Shown: positions 19,901 through 27,501 of the stretch, piece by piece
Position numbering within the stretch: the first letter of the stretch is position 1
How the letters are laid out: each line of letters opens with the position of its first letter
Origin: a virus
DNA: 49,842 nucleotides
Virus record (IMG/VR): IMGVR_UViG_3300007520_000027
Location: 1-49,842 of that record
Strand: one strand, 5' to 3'
The notes under the pieces: generated by a model
The model's input: only the letters and a program-made list of their open reading frames with translations
Databases searched by the model: none
Told to the model about the DNA's origin: nothing
Translations under genes and position numbers: made by a program

Positions 19901-20164
19901 TTTCCTGAGTTTGGAATATCGGATAACCTAGGATTTAATAGTAATCTAACAACCATAAGTATTGGATTTGGAATAGATGGTATAAAAACAACTTACGTTC
20001 TCAGCACTTTTTCGGCAAGACCAGGGACATATAGGAAGTCAGATTATGACGACATATCTAAAGTAATCATAGATAGCAGGAAAACATTATCTGATGTGCA
20101 AAATATTAATATTATTCAGACCATAACTGGCGAATCATACGGTGTGAATACATTTAGGAACTAA
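16919..20164 (+). CDS. Putative tail hub / baseplate protein (1,081 aa)
   Basis: AAAGGA at 16908-16913 precedes the ATG. The first 350 residues read like a hub (T4 gp27 / Siphoviridae Tal-type) fold: a LSLTLIEDKGDDFF strand pair, FYFCGICTSWTKNI, then ISVSVVDTREILRG, which resembles the F.G.V...D.r..L pattern of hub barrels, and later FLDSREGMVESANIG. The remaining 700 residues are unrecognised, with helical stretches and an aromatic-rich end. No lysozyme or peptidase motif could be picked out. Its size and order (tape measure, distal tail, this gene, fibres) fit a tail hub or tail-associated protein that holds the receptor-binding parts. Confidence 0.5.
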   Translation: MVFIPTPRAATHSKTSAGISDTTYTNGIYKFMNASIININLSQGFNSTPGSLSLTLIEDKGDDFFEPDTPSVWAMSLPKGGVGSVVFPSSSIDLQPDGFSHSNVPFYFCGICTSWTKNIVDSGGRTISVSVVDTREILRGIQCLISGFSLSQNIGTGSEEEPIPRYQLVDNVIDCFGYWDYGMESGNNEFGMPWNKIRSSILASGVTINDINIEFTFSGTAFFNTPDWYRIDGSTTDILSLVSRVCADGGSDLVVISRKINTNTILVEFKAIRRANFNPLTQIELQSFLDSREGMVESANIGKEYRNEPTSNIIIGGMKNSNYLALPSELKSQFNSKPGTEVSYSFVNPTDGVTYSGKQSFTSANSAGKQYFKNNITTQFKNAVISEEARQIADWDSFPHDIITRLFGGMTRQFSSDVVGNAISVEQNNYDVDSGSIFPFWGFSPGGEANGSSKESSYPLIEPFLPLDHLVLDRQSELYANITQKIPLVKIVIDNFNVRQVQHTDVFLNGDGDSDLRPFAKLDRDSNNNINYVLNSVDIPGHTRGLPLNTEILRAALSGEDTFFTIYGIYFPEIAKTLGFYRINWDAILDYVESLAAGNVPDLKSINLNSYMTYSVEEAEANKDVVTTNGRVSKSDANLINASAKKYKKNILYNFTQIIYNKVKEYAEQYVGRQFVVCLPKSTIMNRIWDGEEVPTRVEKPEIEYVVTDRGYWETIPTDFDGLEDDDSISTDAELQIKRRFQAEDGRFYSMAIMEWQPRGNISFSSNGFTKAMFQDLPVSEFRPNRIASGNTEFIFISCSVAQMIRRPDLALVTLPSAVRFDPNDLATRFADMEASPTSSNSTGIAGDKVLKFLWYSLKYDNLARSLFKEVASANGIPFYSYASSVLKKWKDDLRRDITGLFNKFDMASDIVMDLKGVVIPLTSTWVSYGPWFANNTQAKGMVSIDIDTSLVPWNFERPIGSWDENLNAAGVEKLERSISITDYVDNAAITVAGFPEFGISDNLGFNSNLTTISIGFGIDGIKTTYVLSTFSARPGTYRKSDYDDISKVIIDSRKTLSDVQNINIIQTITGESYGVNTFRN

Positions 20165-20165
20165 A

Positions 20166-21527
20166 ATGGAAGACGGAACAAATAAGTCTGGCGGAGTTAG
20201 CAAAATACTATTTAGTTATTTTCATTCTCTTAATAATGACATAACTTCAAGATCCAATAAGGCTAATGGCTTTATATTGGACTCAGAATCATACAATGAT
20301 AACCTATCGGATAAAATAGATAAAAATGATTATAAGCACTTGGCAGGCACAGACATTTCTTCTTTGTTATATCCATTTAGTACAAAAGTAAGAAAACAAG
20401 AAGAAATTTATATGCCTTGTTTTGAGTCAGGAGTTACTTCAATTCCTAACTTTAAACTTCCTAGTGGAACTATATCTACCAGTCATATTTCTGGACTAGG
20501 AGGACCAATTAATCTTGCGAATATATTGCCTTATTATTGGCAAAATGTTCCAAGCGGAGCTTCTTTTGTAATAGACAGTAATTTTCTAGGAGCAAGTGGA
20601 GATGGAACTTTATCAACTATAAGAGATGATACCGCTAGAAGCGAGTCAGATAGATTTAGAGATCCTTCAAATATCAGAAGCGTTGGAATGAGACTTCCAA
20701 TGATGGGCGTTGGATGGGGATATGGATCTAAGCATTGTGACCCATATCCTTCCGGTTCTAATAATTCTGTTTTTCGCGGAAATGTTTATAATGGATGGCA
20801 AGTTAATCCTGATGATTACATAGCAGCTCCTATCGACTTTAGATACGACGAAGATCGTCATGTATGGACTTCTCCAAAGGGCTTTTGGGCAGAAGTTACT
20901 AGCTCTGCTAGTGTGTCTGGTTTAATAAGATATTCTTGGAAAGAAAAATATCAACTTCCAACAAGCTCTGGAATTGTTTTAAGAGACCATCCGGGCAGAA
21001 GAAATGGCGGAATTTTTGACAATCCAGCTTTTGATGTAAATAATTTAACAGTTTCATCTGGAACAATCGTATGGATAGAGCCAAGAGAAAGAACTGATTC
21101 TTATATTTTTTATTCTGGAAATAAAAAGAAACAATTTTTTGCCAGAATAGATGGCTCTTCTGCGGTTTCTGGTTATAGCGACACAAGATGGGAATATTCA
21201 TGGAATGAAAGATTAGTAGATTCTTCTGGGCATAACTATTTTCTTGCATTTGGAAGAAATGGAACAAAAGCAATAAATATTAACGAAATAAGTAACACTG
21301 CAGAGCCGAGCGGAATTAATCAAGCGTGGTATGTTTGTGGAATAGACGCACATGGTCCCACTTTTCCATCTGGATTTAAACTTAGGCCGATAGGAGGAGG
21401 AGGGCTCGATGATACATTTAAACAATCGACAATAGTCCCAATGAACGAAGATACATTCAGCTCTAGCTCTGGAAGCACTCTTTATTATTGGTTTGACAGA
21501 GCCAATACATTCGATGGGATGGCATAA
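20166..21527 (+). CDS. Tail tip / fibre-associated protein (453 aa)
   Basis: The start is one base after the hub gene's stop; the stop shares a base with the next start (TAATG). The product is very rich in Ser, Gly, Tyr and Trp, with many PSG, SSG and SGV turns (for example PSGTISTSHISG and SSASVSGLIRYSWKEK) and no membrane segment. The first 90 residues are more polar and could anchor it. This composition is common in exposed, receptor-contacting tail proteins. No catalytic signature of a depolymerase was recognised, so only a structural call is made. Confidence 0.5.
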   Translation: MEDGTNKSGGVSKILFSYFHSLNNDITSRSNKANGFILDSESYNDNLSDKIDKNDYKHLAGTDISSLLYPFSTKVRKQEEIYMPCFESGVTSIPNFKLPSGTISTSHISGLGGPINLANILPYYWQNVPSGASFVIDSNFLGASGDGTLSTIRDDTARSESDRFRDPSNIRSVGMRLPMMGVGWGYGSKHCDPYPSGSNNSVFRGNVYNGWQVNPDDYIAAPIDFRYDEDRHVWTSPKGFWAEVTSSASVSGLIRYSWKEKYQLPTSSGIVLRDHPGRRNGGIFDNPAFDVNNLTVSSGTIVWIEPRERTDSYIFYSGNKKKQFFARIDGSSAVSGYSDTRWEYSWNERLVDSSGHNYFLAFGRNGTKAININEISNTAEPSGINQAWYVCGIDAHGPTFPSGFKLRPIGGGGLDDTFKQSTIVPMNEDTFSSSSGSTLYYWFDRANTFDGMA

Positions 21528-22717
21528 TGAATATACTTCATGGAATACCAGCTCCTGATAGTAATTATTACGCAGCTTTTGATGCTGACATTTCTGTTAC
21601 TCAATATACAACAGATTTATCCACTTTATTTAAAACCTCAAAGAGCAAGCCTTTGTCAAAAATACACAACATAACCAGAGGAAGCAACGGAAGAATGGGA
21701 TATACTGTTGGACCAAGTGGTTTAAATAATTCAGTAAATAGTTTATGTGTTCATTATGATTCTTCTGGATCTGGTGGATTATATTGTGGTGGAACCTTTG
21801 ATAAATCAGGTCACAGAGATGTTCTTAATGTAGCTTTGTTCGATGGTCACGAATGGAATACAGTTGGTGCTAGCTCAGTTCCTAGCGGAGATTCTTTTTA
21901 TAGTGTTAAAAAGCTAATATCATATAATAATGATATATATGCTATTGGCACTTATCTCGGCTTGAATAATAACGTACAGTGTTCTGGAATGTCAAAATTT
22001 AATGGGACACAATGGGAAAAATTAAATAATAATTTTTTCTCTGATAATGCAATTGTTTTTGATGGAAAAATTGTTTTTCATTCTACACAAGGAGGTTCTA
22101 GATTAAGATATTTCGACGGATCTTCTTATGGTGATTTTGATAATTATCCAAGCGGAATCCATGCTATTATAAGAGCTATGGATATATATAATGACAACTT
22201 AATAGTTGCCGGGGTTTTTGGTCCCACGGTATCAGGAATAGCACAATCTGCTCCTCACTCTGGAATAATGTATTTTAATGGTGGATCTTGGGATGGAGTA
22301 AATGCTCTTCCAATATCCTCAATAAGCAGTATAACTGATATGAAAGTATACAGAGATAAAATATATGCTGCTGTTTATGTTGGAAGTATTCTTGGAGGAG
22401 TTGCATCAAGCGGATTATTGGTATATGACGGACTAACTTGGGAAAACTTTGCATATTTTGGAGTTGGTGTGTCTGGAGCAACACCATATATAGAGGAAAT
22501 AAGACTATCAATGTGCAATGATAGATTAGTAATAAACGGGGGTTTTCAATATATAAATGACACAGAGTGTCACGGATCTGTTATATGGGACGAACAAAAA
22601 ATAACGCCAATACAATTTCGACCATCGACACAATTTCCACATGTTCCATTCACAGGCAGTCAAAATGCAATACAACGACCGATTCAACTAAAAGACGTGA
22701 CATATTTGTATAAATGA
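21527..22717 (+). CDS. Beta-propeller receptor-binding candidate (396 aa)
   Basis: Residues of about 90-370 hold repeated blade-like units, each with a short strand, a Y.N.IYA-type strand, and a W closing strand: VALFDGHEWNTVG then YNNDIYAIGTYLG; MSKFNGTQWEKLN; IMYFNGGSWDGVN then YRDKIYAAVYVG; and LLVYDGLTWENFA. The pattern (name, small residues, FDG..W, then a hydrophobic pair with IYA.G) is that of kelch-like or T9SS-type beta-propellers. The N-terminal 60 residues could attach it to the tail tip. Propellers in tail tips usually bind carbohydrate or protein receptors. Start overlap with the previous gene (TAATG) implies 1:1 expression. Enzymatic activity is not suggested. Confidence 0.6.
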   Translation: MNILHGIPAPDSNYYAAFDADISVTQYTTDLSTLFKTSKSKPLSKIHNITRGSNGRMGYTVGPSGLNNSVNSLCVHYDSSGSGGLYCGGTFDKSGHRDVLNVALFDGHEWNTVGASSVPSGDSFYSVKKLISYNNDIYAIGTYLGLNNNVQCSGMSKFNGTQWEKLNNNFFSDNAIVFDGKIVFHSTQGGSRLRYFDGSSYGDFDNYPSGIHAIIRAMDIYNDNLIVAGVFGPTVSGIAQSAPHSGIMYFNGGSWDGVNALPISSISSITDMKVYRDKIYAAVYVGSILGGVASSGLLVYDGLTWENFAYFGVGVSGATPYIEEIRLSMCNDRLVINGGFQYINDTECHGSVIWDEQKITPIQFRPSTQFPHVPFTGSQNAIQRPIQLKDVTYLYK

Positions 22718-22741
22718 TTCGTAAAGAAAGAAAATGGTAAT

Positions 22742-22749
22742 TGTATATA
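22742..22749 (+). promoter_or_regulatory. Candidate late promoter element TGTATATA (copy 3)
   Basis: The octamer is in the 52-base gap before the last late gene, followed by TTATATAGGAG. The ribosome binding site (AGGAG at 22756-22760) starts seven bases downstream, so a transcript from here would have a short leader. Confidence 0.35.
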
Positions 22750-22769
22750 TTATATAGGAGACACTAACT

Positions 22770-23387
22770 ATGGCAGCAACAATAAATTTTTATGCTGGTG
22801 AAGACTTTCTAATTGGAGCCACTGCTGGTTCTGGATTAGGATTTTATTCCAGTGGCTTTGGATACAGCGTTCCAGTAGGAAGCTATCAAAGCAGAACATA
22901 TATAACTAATTCGACAGGAACAGCACAAGGATCAGAGGTAGATAATACTAAATTTTCTAATTCCACTACTGTTATTATAGGGCAAGCCGGAAGCGGTATA
23001 TCTCTTACAAGTCTTCCAAACTACCAGTCTACTTTAAATCTGAGATTTACCAATGATACACCTATAACTGTTCAAAATGCAGAGTTTAGAGTTTATGATG
23101 GCGTTGGAATAAACAATAATCCATCAGGACTTACGTTCTATTCTTGCGATATTATTCATCCTAATACGATCCAAGGGCCCACTGGAAGCGGAATAACCAC
23201 ATGGACCCAAGTATATGGATCAGGATCTATTCTTTCTTTGGTAGATTCTCCAGGAACAAGCGGCCTTAGTCCCAATGGCCCATCTACTTCTTCCACTAGA
23301 CATGATTGGTATGTAGCGTTATCTTGCTCTCCATCTTCAGTTGGAAGCAAGACTTTCTCAGGATATTTAAGCTTAGAATATCTGTGA
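22770..23387 (+). CDS. Virion-surface protein, last late gene (205 aa)
   Basis: The ATG is preceded by AGGAG at 22756-22760. The protein starts MAATINFYAGEDFLIGA and is Gly/Ser/Thr-rich with strand-like segments: GFYSSGFGYSVPVGSYQ, FTNDTPITVQNAEFRVYDG and a last segment SGYLSLEYL. It has one TWTQVYGSGS motif and few charges. This is typical of small fibre-tip or decoration proteins, but the family was not recognised. As a monocistronic late gene followed by a bidirectional terminator, with its own candidate promoter, it may be made at its own level. Confidence 0.5.
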   Translation: MAATINFYAGEDFLIGATAGSGLGFYSSGFGYSVPVGSYQSRTYITNSTGTAQGSEVDNTKFSNSTTVIIGQAGSGISLTSLPNYQSTLNLRFTNDTPITVQNAEFRVYDGVGINNNPSGLTFYSCDIIHPNTIQGPTGSGITTWTQVYGSGSILSLVDSPGTSGLSPNGPSTSSTRHDWYVALSCSPSSVGSKTFSGYLSLEYL

Positions 23388-23410
23388 ATAATAATTAACT
23401 CATAAACAAT

Positions 23411-23444
23411 AAATCTACCAAGCTTTCGCTCGGTAGATTTTTTT
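23411..23444. terminator. Bidirectional terminator between converging blocks
   Basis: AAATCTACC and GGTAGATTT pair around an inner AGC/GCT pair, with one A.C mismatch and a TTTC loop. A run of seven T follows on the + strand; on the - strand the stem is followed by a weaker T-rich tract (TTTATTGTTT). It lies 23 bases past the last late gene and directly after the last gene of the opposing block. Confidence 0.85.
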
Positions 23445-23445
23445 A

Positions 23446-23913
23446 TCACCATTCGTACATGGTTTCTATTGCTCTGGTGAACAAAGCCCTCATTAGTTCA
23501 GCGTCTCCTGGGCTCAGGACAATGCTGTAGTTTCCTAGAGGCTTCTTGTTTGGATCTTGTCCAGAAACCTTTAGATAAAAGCCAGCACCATCTTCTTTGA
23601 CCTTAAACTCTACGGACTTAAATCCACCCTTTGGAGATTCGTGGTACAATCCTCTCTCTCCTCCTGCGGAAGTTTGTCCACGATTAATAACAGACAAAAA
23701 TTGTGCTACGTCTGCTTCGTTAAACTTTACGACAATTGCTTTGTCTTGCCAAGCAAAAGATCTTTCTCCTGGTACCTGTGGAGCCATGCTGAGAAAGACT
23801 GCTGTCTCTACGTGTTCGTCATCCTTCATAATTTGCGACAACTTAAAAGAAGCAGCAAATCCCGTGCCAGTCTTGTTGTTTCGATAATAACTTAATTCTT
23901 TCTTGAATTTCAT
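23446..23913 (-). CDS. Possible ssDNA-binding protein (155 aa)
   Basis: The start has AAAGGG in front. The sequence begins FKKELSYYRNNKTGTGFAASF and continues with alternating strand segments: VFLSMAPQ, WQDKAIVVKFNEADVAQFL, GLYHESPKGGFKSVEF, and a terminal helix RALFTRAIETMYEW. This order (two strand groups, the YHES tract, then a helix) is reminiscent of compact ssDNA-binding folds of the PC4/Whirly sort, but that is pattern memory, not a family match. No other single-stranded-DNA-binding gene is visible among the replication genes here, which adds weak support. It is the last gene of the - strand block. Confidence 0.35.
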   Translation of the reverse strand: MKFKKELSYYRNNKTGTGFAASFKLSQIMKDDEHVETAVFLSMAPQVPGERSFAWQDKAIVVKFNEADVAQFLSVINRGQTSAGGERGLYHESPKGGFKSVEFKVKEDGAGFYLKVSGQDPNKKPLGNYSIVLSPGDAELMRALFTRAIETMYEW

Positions 23914-23923
23914 AACTAACCCT

Positions 23924-24481
23924 TTATTTAAAAGTTTTTGCTTTAATGTAATCTCTCATGAACACCCATCTATCGTCTGTAGGATATTTTCCAGTATTTA
24001 TACCTATTAGTCTTTTTACTAAATCGTCTTCGCTATTGAACACTTCGTGTTCTCTTACTACAGAAAATAACCACGTTGGTATTGAATCTAGTCCTTTTTC
24101 TGATAAAATAAATATTGGCTTTTTTTGATCCTCTGCTGTAAAAATCTCATCCATTGTTCCACACGTAGGTATTTTGTTATCTACTTTGGCAATTATAAAA
24201 TCAGATAAATCACAACATCTCAAATCAGTCCTTCTTATCTTCTTAACATAATCTCTCATCTCATGCCATTTTCCAGCCTTCCTTAAATAATTAGAATGAG
24301 TCACTTCATCGTCGATAGTTTTATCTGTAGACCATTCTTTGTTAGTTGGGTCCAAGAAAATAATATTTACATTGCTTTGATGCAACTTAGATATTACATT
24401 TCTTCTCCATCCTTTTCCATGTTCTACATCTTTTTCTATTGGTCCAGCAAGATAACATATGCTGTTTTTTAATACGTTCAT
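23924..24481 (-). CDS. Nucleoside 2-deoxyribosyltransferase-like protein (185 aa)
   Basis: Residues 10-15 (YLAGPI) followed by GW.R, a DP pair at 44-45, R-D near 84-91, and CGTMDE at 107-112 make up the phosphoribosyl/deoxyribosyl pocket of the nucleoside 2-deoxyribosyltransferase-like superfamily, with E112 as the catalytic Glu candidate. These enzymes swap bases on 2-deoxynucleosides or hydrolyse the N-glycosidic bond of dNMPs, so the product may salvage or modify nucleotides for phage DNA. It lies at the end of the replication/glycan block and overlaps the upstream gene by four bases (ATGA-like). Enzyme versus hydrolase cannot be separated here. Confidence 0.7.
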   Translation of the reverse strand: MNVLKNSICYLAGPIEKDVEHGKGWRRNVISKLHQSNVNIIFLDPTNKEWSTDKTIDDEVTHSNYLRKAGKWHEMRDYVKKIRRTDLRCCDLSDFIIAKVDNKIPTCGTMDEIFTAEDQKKPIFILSEKGLDSIPTWLFSVVREHEVFNSEDDLVKRLIGINTGKYPTDDRWVFMRDYIKAKTFK

Positions 24482-25146
24482 TTAATTTCTTTAGGAATTG
24501 AGGTTTCGTCATTGCTATAAGATACTAATTTGTCTGTAAGTCCTAATACGTCTGATCTTGTTATGTCGCTAATACTATTGACATAAATCTTATGATAATT
24601 AGCTAATTTGAGTGGATTAATCCCTAGTTTAGAACACATCATGTTTAAAGATGATATCATAGTAGTAGGAGCTTTGGGTGGAGCAGACTGTTCCATTTCG
24701 TCTGAACCATAAACTTCTTCCGCAGCTAATACCTTAGTAAGACACATTAGCTTTCTCAATGCTCTTCCTTCGGCTCTAGTTTCTGCCACTGCCGTTGCGT
24801 GTTGTGCAAACTTATATTCACAATTATTACTGAATACGTCTGCTGATCCAGCACATTCAATTACTTCCTTGTCAAAAGTTCTGACTTTAATATCAACAAC
24901 TACAACAGCTCTTCCTCCGTTGTCAATATTGGGAGATTGTACAATAGTCGTGTGTGTTGAAATAGCCTCAAAAATGTTCCATGCTGCACGACGAAGACCA
25001 TCAACCTTTGGATTTCCTTTGATCTTCTCATCTTCGGTGATTATAGACAAAACAGTCGCTGTCCAATCAGATCTCCACGGTTCAAAATTGATTCTTTGTG
25101 TCGTACTTTCTGCCATGTCCATATCTACTTTGTTCTTAGAAACCAT
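24478..25146 (-). CDS. Rad52/DdrA-like annealing protein candidate (222 aa)
   Basis: The ATG at 25146 has GGAG seven bases before it. The N-terminal two-thirds are a mixed fold: AVVVVDIKVRTFDKEVIECAG, then a helix FAQHATAVAETRAEGRALRKLM at residues 113-134. The AETRA-x2-RALR helix is the hallmark I associate with Rad52/DdrA-type and related phage annealing proteins, which pair complementary single strands during recombination. The remaining 80 residues are less conserved and may recruit partners. Together with recA, the Cas4-like nuclease and the replication genes of this strand it would make a recombination set. The fit is partial; an unrelated helix-rich protein is possible. Confidence 0.5.
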   Translation of the reverse strand: MVSKNKVDMDMAESTTQRINFEPWRSDWTATVLSIITEDEKIKGNPKVDGLRRAAWNIFEAISTHTTIVQSPNIDNGGRAVVVVDIKVRTFDKEVIECAGSADVFSNNCEYKFAQHATAVAETRAEGRALRKLMCLTKVLAAEEVYGSDEMEQSAPPKAPTTMISSLNMMCSKLGINPLKLANYHKIYVNSISDITRSDVLGLTDKLVSYSNDETSIPKEIK

Positions 25147-25624
25147 TTATAATCTCCATAATCTTGTTAATTTCAAAATTTGCTACTATTGTGTTACTTA
25201 TCTTATTTACTTGATAATTCTTCATATTAAAATCAAAATACTCTTTTGATCTACATAATTTAATTATTCCATCGTCTAATAATATTTCTTTTATTTCTTC
25301 TTCTAGTTCTTTGTCTTGTTTTCTAACCCAATCCAGGTCTGTTATATAAAATATTCTTTCTTGTGAAGCAAGACATGTCTTTAGTATTTTAGCAGTGTAA
25401 GAAGAAGTTGCTACTAGTGTTGCGTCTATGTTTTGACTATAAAATATAGAAAAAATAGCTGCATTATTTTCATTAATACAAGGAACAGATTTATTACAAG
25501 TTAGATAGAAAACATCTGTATCATTAGACATTAGCTTTTGATTAATGTCTTTCATTATGTATAATGATAATTGAGATGCTCCTAAGTCTTCAATCATTAT
25601 TCCAATTTGTTTATGCCGACTCAT
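25136..25624 (-). CDS. Unknown protein of the glycan module (162 aa)
   Basis: The ATG has AAAGGA in front, and the gene overlaps both neighbours by 11-14 bases. The N-terminal half reads like a nucleotide-binding or receiver-type alpha/beta fold (IGIMIEDLGASQLSLYIMKD and later IFYITDLDWVRKQDKE). It contains no P-loop, DxD or catalytic Ser/His set. I recall similar sequences in phage glycan clusters without a function. Its place between a GT2 enzyme and the Rad52-like gene, and its tight overlap, suggest coupled expression with the glycosyltransferase; the role is unknown. Confidence 0.5.
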   Translation of the reverse strand: MSRHKQIGIMIEDLGASQLSLYIMKDINQKLMSNDTDVFYLTCNKSVPCINENNAAIFSIFYSQNIDATLVATSSYTAKILKTCLASQERIFYITDLDWVRKQDKELEEEIKEILLDDGIIKLCRSKEYFDFNMKNYQVNKISNTIVANFEINKIMEIINGF

Positions 25625-26402
25625 TAGTCATCCTTTGTTGTTTTTTCATATGTACTTTTCTCAAATGATCTATAAGCCTTTCTCTGTCTGTCGCCACCGT
25701 AAGGTTATTACCAGTCAATCTATATGTATACAATGATTCTGCTATATGATAAACCGGAAACTTCTCTGAAATTCTTAGCCATAGATCATAATCCTCTGGT
25801 CCATACAATGACTCGTCGTATAAGCCTATTTTATTAAAAACAGAAGCATCAACTATAGAATTGTTTGAGACAATGCATTCTTCGTATAGTCTCTTGTATG
25901 TAAAAATTTCTTTGTATTCTCTGAACAAAGACATGTCTTTCATATTTAATATATCGTAATCTGAATAGACCAATCCTATGTTTTTAGAAGAATCTCTTAA
26001 AATTTCTACAGATTTCTTAACCTTGTCTTTGTAATAAAAATCATCGCTATCACAAATACATATAACATCGGTATTTTCAAGACACTCTTTTACTCCTACG
26101 TTTCTAGAAAACGCAGGCCCCCTGTTGATTTCGTTCTTTATAAAAATAAATTGATTTTTTAAAGATGTAAACTTTATATAGTCATCAGTTTTTTTATGAA
26201 GAACAAAGCCATCTTTATAAGTGCATAACATAGTAAACTTATTTAAAAGATCCCAAGAGTCGTCTGTACTCTTGTCGTCAACGACGATTATATTATTGAT
26301 CGTAGTAGACTGTGAAATTAATCCATCTAAGCATTGTGTTAGGTATTTAGAGTTGTTATAATTTGCTGTTATTGAAGATATCACTGGTGCAATACTAGAC
26401 AT
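25611..26402 (-). CDS. Family 2 glycosyltransferase (GT-A fold)
   Basis: The protein (263 aa) starts SSIAPVISSITANYNNSKYL, has VVDDKSTDDSW (residues 41-50) as the nucleotide-sugar-binding strand and loop, RGPAFSRNVG, and CDSDDF (117-122) as the DxD metal motif; later GPEDYDLWLRIS is the typical acceptor-side ED motif. These are the standard GT2 features, so it transfers a sugar from a nucleotide sugar. I chose ATG 26402, with AAGG upstream, over the TTG at 26414. It overlaps the next upstream gene by 22 bases. Donor and acceptor are unknown. Confidence 0.88.
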   Translation of the reverse strand: MSSIAPVISSITANYNNSKYLTQCLDGLISQSTTINNIIVVDDKSTDDSWDLLNKFTMLCTYKDGFVLHKKTDDYIKFTSLKNQFIFIKNEINRGPAFSRNVGVKECLENTDVICICDSDDFYYKDKVKKSVEILRDSSKNIGLVYSDYDILNMKDMSLFREYKEIFTYKRLYEECIVSNNSIVDASVFNKIGLYDESLYGPEDYDLWLRISEKFPVYHIAESLYTYRLTGNNLTVATDRERLIDHLRKVHMKKQQRMTNESA

Positions 26403-27025
26403 GATTTTTCCCAACCTTCTATTTGTTTAATTTTCTCTAGCCAATTTATTCCTATATTTCCCGAAAGTTCCATAAATGCATGTTTATTACAAAGATAATT
26501 TGCATTATCTGTAACGCACAAATATTTATTAATATTTTTTATAAAATTATCTATCTTAATATTTTTATAATCTTTTATAAATAAAACATTATTAGAAGAC
26601 ACGCTAGTAGAAGCTTCGTTAAACGCTCTATCTATTAGAATATCTGACGAAAGAATCTTTATATGCCACTTATTAAGATCGTCTCTGTAATGAAGAAAAT
26701 TAAATATCTTAGGAGCTATTTTGGTTTGATTAACCAAGAATAAATATTCATTTATTTTTTTATTATTAATACCAGAGAATAGATCAAAGAATTCTTTTTC
26801 ACTTTTTAGATCATATAGATTACACACTACCGACACAGTGTTGTTTTCTTGTCGTATCAAATGCTCAATGTCTTCGTTCTTATTATTAGAAAACCAATCA
26901 TTATTTCTCTTTGTCGTACAATAGTTATTAGTATAAGTATTTTCTTTATTTTGAAATGTCGTTATTCCTTGAGAGCATATTTTGTCTTCTAGAAAGACAC
27001 AATCGTCACACTTGGTAGTTATCAC
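26381..27025 (-). CDS. Cys-motif protein of the glycan module (214 aa)
   Basis: The start is GTG at 27025, chosen because AAGGA lies seven bases upstream and the GTGA overlap with the preceding stop implies coupling; no ATG fits better. Residues 6-17 (CDDCVFLEDKIC) plus C36 form a possible four-Cys metal site. The rest is Asn/Lys/Ile-rich, with hydrophobic strands (SVVCNLYD, YLFLVNQTKI) like a Rossmann-type or glycosyltransferase-like core but without DxD. It lies between two recognisable sugar-transfer related genes. The function is unknown; a carbohydrate-related role is inferred. Confidence 0.5.
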   Translation of the reverse strand: MITTKCDDCVFLEDKICSQGITTFQNKENTYTNNYCTTKRNNDWFSNNKNEDIEHLIRQENNTVSVVCNLYDLKSEKEFFDLFSGINNKKINEYLFLVNQTKIAPKIFNFLHYRDDLNKWHIKILSSDILIDRAFNEASTSVSSNNVLFIKDYKNIKIDNFIKNINKYLCVTDNANYLCNKHAFMELSGNIGINWLEKIKQIEGWEKSCLVLHQ

Positions 27026-27492
27026 TTTAAAATCCTTATAGAAGATAGGTGACTATTAGTGTCTACGCTAAGAATAGTCATTCCCAATGCCTTTATTAGT
27101 TCTCTTATAGTGCTAAAATTTAAAATGCACTTATGCTCTCCGTCGTTTCCTAATAATAACTTATGAAGTTCCTCCAAAGAAATAGATCCATTATAACCCA
27201 ATAGACAAACTTTTTCTATTTCAACAAAAAAGAACTGAATTATTCCACCAGTGATTAGTTTATCTTTCCAATGATTTACAATTTTTATTAAATTGTTTGG
27301 ATCCATAACATTTAACGGCATAAAAAATATAATTTCTTCTACTGTTGAATTTTTACAAACTGGATCTAAATTGTTATAATGACCAGGAATTATTGTAGTT
27401 CCTTCTGGTAGATCTTTTATCTGATATGGCTGATTGTTAATATTAACATATCCGTTGATGGGATTGTTTTTTGATTCTAATGCTAGTTTCAT
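27022..27492 (-). CDS. Degenerate methyltransferase-like protein (156 aa)
   Basis: The start has AAAGAGAT in front. The layout MKLALESKNNPINGYVNIN, a strand about residue 50 (EEIIFFMPLN), HWKDKLITGGIIQFFFVE, then FSTIRELIKALGMTILSV follows the strands of small class I SAM-dependent methyltransferases found in polysaccharide clusters: the L.LGSG.NP..GY.N-D opening, the SVEEI step, and the WKD.LK.GG step. The usual glycine-rich SAM loop is altered (ALESKNNP in place of GSG), so it may be inactive or a pseudo-enzyme. It overlaps the next gene by four bases. A sugar O-methylation role is possible but unproven. Confidence 0.55.
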   Translation of the reverse strand: MKLALESKNNPINGYVNINNQPYQIKDLPEGTTIIPGHYNNLDPVCKNSTVEEIIFFMPLNVMDPNNLIKIVNHWKDKLITGGIIQFFFVEIEKVCLLGYNGSISLEELHKLLLGNDGEHKCILNFSTIRELIKALGMTILSVDTNSHLSSIRILK

Positions 27493-27501
27493 AGTATCTC
27501 T

